Of a stretch of DNA of 12,812 bases, positions 7,502 to 12,812 are shown piece after piece. The DNA is from a bacterium (GTDB lineage: Bacteria > Patescibacteriota > Minisyncoccia > Ryanbacterales > 2-02-FULL-48-12): positions 1-12,812 of the forward strand of contig SBBS01000002.1 in NCBI GenBank assembly GCA_005239605.1, written 5' to 3'. Position 1 is the stretch's first letter. Each line of letters opens with the position of its first letter. The translations under genes and the position numbers were made by a program. A model generated the notes under the pieces. The model worked only from the letters and a program-made list of their open reading frames with translations. It did not search any database and had not been told where the DNA came from.

Positions 7502-7705
7502 ATGGAACAAGGAACAATAGCCCGTCTCACCGACAAGGGATTCGGGTTCATCAAACGCGAGGGTCAGGAAAGAGATCTCTTTTTCCACTCTAACGAGCTC
7601 GAAGGTGTTACCTTTGATGAGCTTCGCGAAGGTGACAAGGTGACATTTGAAGTCGCCGAAAGTCCAAAAGGACCGAACGCGGTCAAGGTCAGCAAGGTTG
7701 CCTAG
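7502..7705 (+). CDS. Cold-shock protein (CspA family), copy 1
   Basis: A 67-residue single-domain OB-fold protein that binds single-stranded RNA or DNA; relatives act as RNA chaperones and transcription antiterminators. RNP1 is KGFGFI at 12-17 and RNP2 is DLFFH at 25-29, followed by LREGDKVTFEVAESPKGPNAVKV, which is standard for the family. ATG 7502 gives the normal N-terminus; no Shine-Dalgarno precedes it. It is very similar to the second copy at 10227. It has its own promoter and long leader, and a GC-rich hairpin separates it from typA by only a few bases. Confidence 0.95.
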   Translation: MEQGTIARLTDKGFGFIKREGQERDLFFHSNELEGVTFDELREGDKVTFEVAESPKGPNAVKVSKVA

Positions 7706-7727
7706 ACAGTAATGTCAAAGCATTTAT

Positions 7728-7765
7728 GCCCCGTCCGCCAAGTTTTGGCGGGCGGGGCTTGCTTT
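7728..7765 (+). terminator. GC-rich hairpin between csp1 and typA (terminator or attenuator)
   Basis: GCCCCGTCCGCC (7728-7739) pairs with GGCGGGCGGGGC (7747-7758) over 12 bp with one G-U wobble and a 7-nt loop, followed by TTGCTTT. The U-tract is interrupted, so termination may be partial. The hairpin ends 14 nt before the typA start, leaving no room for a separate typA promoter after it, so typA must be read through it or started from within or upstream of it. The arms could also belong to a dispersed GC-rich palindrome; only one copy is in this window. Confidence 0.7.
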
Positions 7766-7772
7766 ATGAATT

Positions 7773-9572
7773 ATGGAAATTCGGAACATAGCGATTATAG
7801 CGCACGTAGACCACGGCAAGACCACGCTTACCGATGCTTTGCTGCGCCAAACGGGAGTGGTCAAAGAAGGCGTTTCTATGGATTCAAATACATTGGAACT
7901 GGAACGCGGCATAACTATTTATTCCAAAAATGCCTCTCTTTTTTATAAAAATACAAAAATAAACATAGTAGATACGCCGGGCCACGCGGATTTTGGTTCG
8001 GAAGTGGAGCGAGTATTGCGTTCCATAGATTCCGTCTTGTTGATAGTGGACGCGCAGGAAGGGCCTATGCCGCAGACGCGTTTTGTTCTCAAAAAATCAT
8101 TGGAGCTTGGACTGCGTCCGATTGTGGTAATAAATAAAATTGACAAGCCGGCGGCTGATCCGCATCGCGCGGAAGAGCAGGTATTGGAACTTTTTTTGGA
8201 TTTGGGCGCGTCAGACGAGCAGGCAAATTTTCCGGTTGTGTATGCCATAGGCCGCGAAGGTATTGCCAAGCGTTCGCTCGCGGATGAGTCAAGCGATCTT
8301 TCGCCTTTGCTGGATGTCGTGCTGGAACATGTGCAGCCGACATCATCCGATGTATTAGCATCGCATGCGCTTCGCGCCCAGCCGTTTAATTTAGGATACG
8401 ACAATTTTTTGGGACGGCTCGCGATTGCGCGGGTGTACGAGGGCGTTATTAAAACAGGCACGTCAGTACAGGTAAAAAAAGCGGACGGAGAAACCCGTTC
8501 CGGAAAAATAACAAAACTCTTTTTGTTCAACGGGCTTACGCGCATGGAAGCAACTGAAGCAGGAGCCGGAGACGTGGTATTGATAGCCGGCCTTCCGGAT
8601 ATTACCATCGGCGATACCATCACAACCGATACGGCAGCCGAACCCTTGCCGGCTATCGCGATTGACGAGCCGACTATCGCGCTCTCATTCATGGTGAATA
8701 ATTCTCCGTTCGCGGGGCGCGACGGCAAGTTTGTGACTTCACGGCAGATTGGCGAATATCTCAGGCGCGAGCTTGAGGTAAACGTGGGGCTGAAGGTGGA
8801 TTTCAGCGCGGGTGACAGTTTTCACGTGTTCGGCCGCGGGGAGCTTCATATTACGATTCTTTTAGAGAACATGCGCCGCGCGGGGTATGAAGTTCAAGTG
8901 TCCCAGCCCAAAGCCATTGTGCGCGAAGAAAACGGCGTTATGGCGGAGCCGTTTGAAGAACTTTTGGTGGATACGCCGAGCGAGTTTCAGGGTACGATTA
9001 TTGAGCGGCTGGGCACGCGCGGATTTGTTTTGAAGAACATGGCTTTGCGCAAAAAAAATGTGCGTATGACGTTCGAAGGTCCAACGCGCGGTATTTTAGG
9101 GTATCGCAATCAGTTTGTTATTGATACAAAAGGCGAGGGCATTCTTGCTTCGCATTTTATCGGATTTCGCCCGCATATAGGAGAAATCAGGAAACGGCTG
9201 GTTGGTTCCATGATTTCCATGGCAACCGGCAAAGCGCTGGGATATGCGCTATGGGGGTTGCAGGAGCGGGGAACGCTGTATATCGGACCGGGTACGGATG
9301 TATATGAAGGCATGGTCATCGGCAACACCTCAAAGGGCGAGGAAATGCGGGTAAATCCCACAAAAGGCAAACAGCTTACCAACGTGCGCGCATCCGGCAC
9401 GGACGAAGCCATTGTGTTGGCGCCGCCATTTTTGCTTACCATTGAGCGCGGGCTTGAAGTAATGGCGGATGGCGAGTATTTGGAAATAACGCCAAACAAC
9501 GTGCGTTTGCGAAAACGATTCCGCACAGAGGCGGAACGCGCGAAGGCCCGCCGTTCCAACAATGTTTCTTAA
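7773..9572 (+). CDS. typA: Translational GTPase TypA/BipA
   Basis: Ribosome-binding GTPase of the EF-G family that supports ribosome assembly and growth under stress, notably at low temperature in E. coli. The 599 residues (E. coli has 607) show G1 AHVDHGKTT at 10-18, G2 RGITI at 45-49, G3 DTPGH at 67-71 and G4 NKID at 121-124, then EF-Tu-like domain 2 and the EF-G-like and TypA-specific C-terminal domains (GRGELHITILLENMRRAGYE, GTRGFV, GNTSKGEEMRVNPTKGKQLTNVR). The protein ends in a basic tail, RKRFRTEAERAKARRSNNVS. It lies directly downstream of csp1 and its hairpin, and no separate promoter can be seen, so co-transcription with csp1 is likely. Confidence 0.97.
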   Translation: MEIRNIAIIAHVDHGKTTLTDALLRQTGVVKEGVSMDSNTLELERGITIYSKNASLFYKNTKINIVDTPGHADFGSEVERVLRSIDSVLLIVDAQEGPMPQTRFVLKKSLELGLRPIVVINKIDKPAADPHRAEEQVLELFLDLGASDEQANFPVVYAIGREGIAKRSLADESSDLSPLLDVVLEHVQPTSSDVLASHALRAQPFNLGYDNFLGRLAIARVYEGVIKTGTSVQVKKADGETRSGKITKLFLFNGLTRMEATEAGAGDVVLIAGLPDITIGDTITTDTAAEPLPAIAIDEPTIALSFMVNNSPFAGRDGKFVTSRQIGEYLRRELEVNVGLKVDFSAGDSFHVFGRGELHITILLENMRRAGYEVQVSQPKAIVREENGVMAEPFEELLVDTPSEFQGTIIERLGTRGFVLKNMALRKKNVRMTFEGPTRGILGYRNQFVIDTKGEGILASHFIGFRPHIGEIRKRLVGSMISMATGKALGYALWGLQERGTLYIGPGTDVYEGMVIGNTSKGEEMRVNPTKGKQLTNVRASGTDEAIVLAPPFLLTIERGLEVMADGEYLEITPNNVRLRKRFRTEAERAKARRSNNVS

Positions 9573-9625
9573 CAATAGAGACATTATCTTGTATATTTAA
9601 GACATATTATAAACTAATTAATTAT

Positions 9626-9994
9626 ATGAACATAAAACATGCGGAATGGGTTTTACGGGTTGCCGTTGCGGGCGAGTTTTTGGGCCATGGCGTTTTTGCT
9701 TTGCAAGGCAAAAAGGATTGGATCGGATGGTTTAGCAACTTTGGCGTAACAGACGCGTCATTGGCCGCGCAGCTTCTTTTTATTGTCGGCATAATGGATA
9801 TCGCGCTGGCGCTTCTTGTTCTTATTAAACCCGTGCGCGTTGCTCTTTTGTGGATGGTGTTTTGGGGTTTTTGGACCGCGCTGGTGCGGCCGCTGGTAGG
9901 CATGCCATGGTGGGATTTTGTGGAACGCTGGGCAAACTGGGGCGCTCCATTGGCGCTGCTCCTTTTGATCGGCCGGTCTCGGGATCGCCAATAA
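9626..9994 (+). CDS. Small DoxX-like integral membrane protein
   Basis: The 122-residue protein has about four hydrophobic segments (roughly 9-26, 47-67, 71-91 and 102-115), separated by GKKDWIGWFSNFGV and by a Trp-rich loop, GMPWWDFVERWANWG. The glycine-rich first helix with GEFLGHGVFAL and the four-helix layout are like DoxX/SURF4-type proteins, some of which have been linked to quinone or redox functions. The exact role is unknown. The ATG follows AT-rich DNA without a Shine-Dalgarno. It is 53 nt after typA, with no terminator seen between, so read-through from typA is possible. Confidence 0.6.
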   Translation: MNIKHAEWVLRVAVAGEFLGHGVFALQGKKDWIGWFSNFGVTDASLAAQLLFIVGIMDIALALLVLIKPVRVALLWMVFWGFWTALVRPLVGMPWWDFVERWANWGAPLALLLLIGRSRDRQ

Positions 9995-10001
9995 CGAAGT
10001 A

Positions 10002-10030
10002 TTGACTCCAGGTTTTATGCATGCTACGCT
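10002..10030 (+). promoter_or_regulatory. Extended -10 promoter for csp2
   Basis: TTGACT (10002-10007), 17-nt spacer, TACGCT (10025-10030) preceded by TGC (an extended -10). Same architecture as the csp1 promoter. It begins 7 nt after the stop of the DoxX-like gene. Predicted start of transcription is near 10037. Confidence 0.7.
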
Positions 10031-10036
10031 CCTTAT

Positions 10037-10226
10037 TATCAAATACGCTACTGCAAGAAAACGAGGTCGAGTTTATTCTTCAGTAACACGTTTGACTTTA
10101 CTCGATTTACCCCACACAAAAACTTTTAGAGTATACCATAGAGATGGATGTGCGCGTTGAATGTGTGTCATCTATTCTGCCATGGTCAACATTATTTTTT
10201 GTGAGGGGTTTAGTTTTCTTTAAGAA
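10037..10226 (+). promoter_or_regulatory. Long structured 5' leader of csp2
   Basis: About 190 nt without a convincing ORF. TACTG-C-AAGAA (10049-10059, one bulged C) pairs with TTCTTCAGTA (10076-10085), a 10-bp stem. The loop holds TCGAGT (10067-10072), which can pair with ACTCGA (10100-10105), forming a pseudoknot. The start TATCAA, the CGCT, the AAGAAAACG and the TCGAGT match landmarks in the csp1 leader. The length is similar to that of cold-inducible cspA leaders. The rest (about 10106-10226) is AT-rich with no other element that I can support. Confidence 0.55.
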
Positions 10227-10427
10227 ATGCAAGAAGGAACAATTGCGCGGCTTATGGACAAGGGCTACGGCTTTATTCGCCGGGAAGGCCAGTCCAAAGA
10301 TCTCTTCTTTCATTCCAGCGAACTCCAGAACGTTTCTTTCAACGACCTTCGGGAAGGTGACAAGGTAACGTTTGAAGAGGGGCAGGGAATGAAGGGGCCT
10401 CAAGCAACAAATGTGAGCCGCGCGTAA
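10227..10427 (+). CDS. Cold-shock protein (CspA family), copy 2
   Basis: A 66-residue cold-shock domain protein, a close paralogue of the one at 7502. RNP1 is KGYGFI at 12-17 (Tyr replaces the first Phe), RNP2 is DLFFH at 25-29, followed by LREGDKVTFEEGQGMKGPQATNV. Predicted to bind single-stranded nucleic acid as an RNA chaperone. It stands alone between its own promoter and long leader and a clear terminator, so it is probably monocistronic and may be controlled through the leader RNA. Confidence 0.95.
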   Translation: MQEGTIARLMDKGYGFIRREGQSKDLFFHSSELQNVSFNDLREGDKVTFEEGQGMKGPQATNVSRA

Positions 10428-10434
10428 CAGATGA

Positions 10435-10467
10435 AAAACGCTCCTGGTTTCCGGGAGCGTTTTTTTG
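10435..10467 (+). terminator. Intrinsic terminator of csp2
   Basis: AACGCTCC-T-GG (10437-10447) pairs with CC-G-GGAGCGTT (10451-10461) around a TTT loop: 11 bp with one U-G pair, then a run of T residues. A textbook rho-independent terminator 7 nt after the csp2 stop; A residues before the stem may allow some activity on the other strand. Confidence 0.9.
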
Positions 10468-10490
10468 TTTAATTATGTGTATAATGCGTT

Positions 10491-10519
10491 TTGTATATGT
10501 ATAGAGATGCATCTATAAT
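10491..10519 (+). promoter_or_regulatory. Promoter giving a probable leaderless mRNA
   Basis: TTGTAT (10491-10496), 17 nt, TATAAT (10514-10519). The start point would fall about at 10525-10527, on the ATG at 10526. A second perfect TATAAT sits at 10480-10485 but lacks a -35. Confidence 0.55.
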
Positions 10520-10525
10520 CAGTAC

Positions 10526-10756
10526 ATGAAAAGAAAACAGAAACAAAGTATGGAAGTTTTTCTATATTTTGCAAAAAATTTCAGTATTGTGCTAAGTCTT
10601 GTTCTTATTTGGCGCGGAATCTGGTATATGTTAGATTGGTTTGACATGACGTTTCTCAATAATGAGCATATCATCACGGCAATAGGCGGCATTGTGCTGG
10701 GATTGTTTCTTTTATACGCGCCGGATAAAGATCTCAAAGAGATAGAAAAACTATAG
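10526..10756 (+). CDS. Small two-helix membrane protein with WRGIW motif, function unknown
   Basis: A 76-residue protein with a basic N-terminus (MKRKQKQ), two hydrophobic segments (about 17-37 and 48-68), and a charged C-terminal tail (APDKDLKEIEKL). The first helix ends in IWRGIWYMLDWFD; I recall similar 'WRGIW..LD' proteins in Parcubacteria genomes, all uncharacterised. Both ends are predicted to face the cytoplasm. No Shine-Dalgarno; the promoter position suggests a leaderless transcript. It sits between the csp2 terminator and the ZIP transporter gene, 42 nt away and on the same strand, so the two may be expressed together. No enzymatic motif is visible. Confidence 0.7.
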   Translation: MKRKQKQSMEVFLYFAKNFSIVLSLVLIWRGIWYMLDWFDMTFLNNEHIITAIGGIVLGLFLLYAPDKDLKEIEKL

Positions 10757-10798
10757 CGCATGAATTATCCTATAACTTATTGATGGTACAGTACTCGT

Positions 10799-11563
10799 AT
10801 GGTTATTCCTTATCTATATGCTTTTAGCAGTGTAGTTATCATAAGTGTCATTTCATTGATTGGGGTTTCTACGCTGTCGCTGCGCGCGGAACGGCTGCGC
10901 GGCGTTCTTTTTGTGTTTGTGGCGCTTGCGGTGGGCGCTTTGTTGGGGGATGCATTTTTTCATTTGCTTCCGGAAGCATTTGAATACACGCAAAACATGG
11001 CAGTAACTTCGTTTCTTGTTCTTATTGGGCTTTTAGCATTTTTTTGGTTAGAGAAGCTGCTCCACTGGCACCATGGCCACCATGGCGATATTTCAGAAAT
11101 TGAGCATGAAGATGGTAAGGTAAAACCTTTGGGAAAGCTCATATTATTTTCTGACGGCCTGCATAATTTTCTTGACGGGCTTATTATTGGCGCAAGTTAT
11201 CTTATAAGCATTGAGGTTGGTATTGCAACCGCCATCGCTGTTGTTCTGCATGAAATTCCGCAAGAAATTGGAGATTTTGGCGTGTTGTTACATGCGGGAT
11301 ATTCAAAACATAAAGCCGTTTTTTATAATTTTATTTTCGCGCTTACCGCGGTTGCGGGCGTTCTTGTTCTTATTTTGGCGGGAGAATCCGCAAAACATTT
11401 GATTCCATGGATCATTCCGTTTGCGGCAGGCGCCTTTATCTATATCGCAACAGCGGATTTGGTTCCAGAACTTCACAAACAGCGGGGTTCAAACACAGCG
11501 CTTGAGTTTGTGGCCATTTTTTTTGGTGTCGGTGCTATGTACCTCCTTTTATTTTTAGAATAA
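10799..11563 (+). CDS. ZIP-family divalent metal transporter
   Basis: Moves Zn2+ or a related divalent metal into the cytoplasm across the inner membrane. The 254-residue protein has about eight hydrophobic helices. Helices 4 and 5 carry the metal-site signatures HNFLDG at 122-127 and HEIPQEIGDF at 151-160, which identify the ZIP (LIV-1/GufA-like) family. The loop before them is rich in histidine (HWHHGHHG, 89-96), the usual cytoplasmic metal-sensing or metal-binding loop. FFHLLPEA (53-60) and TADLVPELH (218-226) are further conserved helix motifs. ATG 10799 starts directly before the first helix. Which metal is moved cannot be read from sequence. No terminator is seen between it and the chimeric gene 48 nt downstream. 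Confidence 0.93.
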   Translation: MVIPYLYAFSSVVIISVISLIGVSTLSLRAERLRGVLFVFVALAVGALLGDAFFHLLPEAFEYTQNMAVTSFLVLIGLLAFFWLEKLLHWHHGHHGDISEIEHEDGKVKPLGKLILFSDGLHNFLDGLIIGASYLISIEVGIATAIAVVLHEIPQEIGDFGVLLHAGYSKHKAVFYNFIFALTAVAGVLVLILAGESAKHLIPWIIPFAAGAFIYIATADLVPELHKQRGSNTALEFVAIFFGVGAMYLLLFLE

Positions 11564-11611
11564 AAACAAAAGGAATTTGCAATTATCAATTATTCAATTT
11601 TCAAGCTTGGT

Positions 11612-12463
11612 ATGTTACTAGAATTTTATGGTACCGGATGTCCTCACTGCGCACGTATGAAGCCGCTTGTAGAGCGGCTGGAAAAAGAAGAGGGGGTGGT
11701 CATTGAAAAATATGAAACGCGGCACAATAGACCTGTCCCTATGCAAATAATAAAATGTTTAAACGCAGATGAAGCCCGCATGCGCGCGGGCGAGGCTCTT
11801 GAAACAGCGCTTCGTGAAAAAAAACAGCGGAGTATTTCCGTGCTTTTATTGCTTTCAGGCGGATCGGCATTTTCTCTTTTGGAGAACATTTCACCTGAAG
11901 TTCTTGACTCGCATATAACCGTGAGCGTCTTGGACGAACGATTTAGCAAAGATGAATCTATAAATAATTTTGCGCAGCTTATGAAAACATCGTTTTATCA
12001 ACTGTGTTATGCGGCAGGTGTTTTATTTATAGATACGCGCGTAAAGGAAAATGAAACACAAAATGAGCTTGCAGCTCGTTATGAGCAAGGATTACGGGTT
12101 TGGGCGGCGGAACATATAAACGGAGTTGTTATCGCGACGATGGGTATCGGGGCAGACGGGCATACGGCTGGCATTATGCCGTTTTTTGAAAATCCGAAAC
12201 TTTTTCAGCAATTGTTTTTGAATACGGGAAATTGGGCGGCGGCGTATGATGCAGGTGATGAAAATCCGTATCCGCTGCGTATAACGGTTACGTTTCCATT
12301 TTTGCGTGAACGAGTGGCAGAGGTTATTCTGCTTGCCGTCGGCAAGGAAAAAAAACAAGCAGTACAGCGTGTGCTTGCCAAAGACGGAACGTTTGCCGAT
12401 ACCCCCGCCCGTGTTGCGCGGGAAATGAAGAACGTCCTATTTTTCAGCGATAGTTTTTCGTAA
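11612..12463 (+). CDS. Chimeric ORF: truncated thioredoxin-like N-terminus fused to 6-phosphogluconolactonase
   Basis: Residues 1-39 (MLLEFYGTGCPHCARM...YETRHN) match the start of a thioredoxin-like protein: strand, CPHC redox motif at 10-13, helix, strand. The rest of that fold is absent. Residues 44-283, starting at an internal Met (ATG 11741), form a full 6-phosphogluconolactonase, which hydrolyses 6-phosphogluconolactone in the pentose phosphate pathway: LLLSGGSAFSLL at 79-90, VLDERFSKDESINNF at 106-120, GIGADGHTAGIMP at 178-190 and LAVGKEKKQAV at 241-251. The linker RPVP (40-43) is encoded by the mobile-element terminal sequence at 11726-11740. The lactonase may be made from ATG 11741, as an ancestral gene would, or as the fusion. 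The N-terminal piece is too short for a normal thioredoxin fold. A pgl symbol would suit only the second part. Confidence 0.88.
   Translation: MLLEFYGTGCPHCARMKPLVERLEKEEGVVIEKYETRHNRPVPMQIIKCLNADEARMRAGEALETALREKKQRSISVLLLLSGGSAFSLLENISPEVLDSHITVSVLDERFSKDESINNFAQLMKTSFYQLCYAAGVLFIDTRVKENETQNELAARYEQGLRVWAAEHINGVVIATMGIGADGHTAGIMPFFENPKLFQQLFLNTGNWAAAYDAGDENPYPLRITVTFPFLRERVAEVILLAVGKEKKQAVQRVLAKDGTFADTPARVAREMKNVLFFSDSFS
11726..11740 (+). repeat. Solo fragment of the mobile-element terminal repeat inside the chimeric gene
   Basis: AATAGACCTGTCCCT is identical over 15 nt to 12714-12728, where it is the outer edge of the right-hand element, including the two A residues outside the repeat. 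After position 11740 the sequences diverge. It lies exactly at the join of the thioredoxin-like and lactonase parts. Confidence 0.8.
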
Positions 12464-12469
12464 CATATC

Positions 12470-12498
12470 AAAAAAAGAAGCCATGCAAAGCATAGCTT
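12470..12498 (-). terminator. Possible minus-strand terminator hairpin
   Basis: AAGC-C-ATGC (12478-12486), loop AAA, GCAT-A-GCTT (12490-12498): 8 paired bases with one mismatch. On the minus strand it is followed by TTC and seven T residues (complement of 12470-12476). It sits just after the lactonase stop. On the plus strand it lacks a U-tract. Confidence 0.4.
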
Positions 12499-12510
12499 GG
12501 GGAGAGGCAA

Positions 12511-12741
12511 TTGGCAAGTAATATGTATGCCACAAAACTATTTATCAGCGGATTTTCACAGAGCAAGCATATCTCAAACTTTGCTACGCTAAAGACAACA
12601 GACGTGAAGCGAGTGGAACGCATCTTAAATCATCTTCCTCGCAAACGTCTTGACTATTTAACTCCGCGCGAGGTGTTTGTGTTAGGTCGATTGCATGGCG
12701 CAGTTCACGATAGAATAGACCTGTCCCTTAATAAATTTTAG
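12511..12741 (+). pseudogene. C-terminal remnant of an IS30-type transposase, cut by the right-hand element
   Basis: Residues 24-68 (NFATLKTTDVKRVERILN, then HLPRKRLDYLTPREVF at 41-56 and HGAVHDRI) have the pattern of the last part of IS30-family transposases, where LNxRPRKRLGYxTPxEVF is typical. The catalytic DDE core lies upstream in intact proteins and is absent. The first ~20 residues do not fit the family, and the frame opens only with a TTG after an in-frame stop at 12493. The last seven codons (DLSLNKF) and the TAG stop are supplied by the terminal repeat that begins at 12716. Not expected to be functional. Confidence 0.62.
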
Positions 12742-12812
12742 AGTGAAATTTCAGAAATATGAGATGGGGCGCCGGTGAAAATTTTGAAGCGCTAGCAGGG
12801 CTCACGCAAGAA
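12716..12812. mobile_element. MITE-like hairpin element, right copy (continues beyond the window)
   Basis: The 24-nt terminal repeat at 12716-12739 is the exact inverse of 132-155. From 12724 the sequence matches 1-89 with one substitution, so this is the same element in the same orientation, cut by the window end after about 97 of an estimated 163 nt. It begins inside the end of the IS30-type remnant. Confidence 0.85.

Noticed and set aside
7396..7593. Plus-strand frame overlapping the csp1 leader and start
   Set aside because: It overlaps csp1 in another frame, begins inside the predicted leader and has no family resemblance.
7943..8728. Minus-strand frame of 261 codons opposite typA
   Set aside because: Very serine-rich antisense product inside a fully conserved TypA gene; a codon-bias shadow.
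10092..10137. Second promoter (TTGACT 10092-10097 with TATACC 10132-10137) for csp2
   Set aside because: The spacing is 34 nt, far beyond a usable promoter; the pair at 10002-10030 fits much better.
10144..10368. Plus-strand frame over the csp2 leader
   Set aside because: Its second half is csp2 in the wrong frame; the first half is the non-coding leader.
11571..11611. CAATTAT-type short repeats and CAAGCTTGG before the chimeric gene
   Set aside because: Short AT-rich near-repeats with no clear pairing, promoter or ribosome site; likely composition only.
12511..12741. A functional small protein gene
   Set aside because: Begins at TTG without a ribosome site, contains only the tail of a transposase and ends in repeat sequence, so it is treated as a remnant.
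1..12812. Matching ends suggesting a circular plasmid or phage-like molecule
   Set aside because: The 89-nt overlap has one mismatch, the repeat has its own terminal inverted structure and lies beside unrelated flanks, and the genes are housekeeping. Two dispersed repeat copies explain it better.

Overview
The window reads as chromosomal DNA of a small-genome bacterium of the Candidate Phyla Radiation, most likely Parcubacteria-like. The reasons are compact genes, almost no Shine-Dalgarno sequences, lower-glycolysis genes packed in one operon, cold-shock proteins with long leaders, and a thioredoxin-like N-terminus and a small 'WRGIW' membrane protein of a kind I associate with that group. 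The lineage is inferred from gene content and style; there is no rRNA or other marker gene here.

Layout: a structured repeat with terminal inverted repeats (MITE-like) occupies positions 1-155 and starts again at 12716 in the same orientation, so both window ends lie inside copies of it. From 184 to 7296 a one-strand gene block encodes tRNA-guanine transglycosylase (tgt), glycerate 2-kinase, phosphoenolpyruvate synthase, a D-lactate/hydroxyacid dehydrogenase and a compact enolase. The last three genes overlap by 4 nt (ATGA). Together they connect glycerate, 2-phosphoglycerate, PEP, pyruvate and lactate (or hydroxypyruvate to glycerate).

From 7372 to 10467 come two cold-shock protein genes. 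Each has an extended -10 promoter and a structured leader, and the two leaders share sequence landmarks at matching distances. The first csp is followed by a strong GC-rich hairpin and then, 14 nt later, by the translational GTPase gene typA/bipA, an arrangement that suggests cold-linked attenuation. A small DoxX-like membrane protein lies between typA and the second csp, which ends in a clear intrinsic terminator.

From 10480 to 12463 come a two-helix membrane peptide with a probable leaderless mRNA, a ZIP-family metal transporter, and a chimeric ORF. The chimera joins the first ~39 residues of a thioredoxin-like protein (CPHC motif) to a complete 6-phosphogluconolactonase. The join carries a 15-nt match to the outer edge of the terminal repeat, so the fusion looks like a scar of that element. 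The window closes with a degenerate C-terminal fragment of an IS30-type transposase, cut by the second repeat copy.

The most unusual items are the repeat-scar gene fusion, the paired csp leaders, and the csp-hairpin-typA arrangement.
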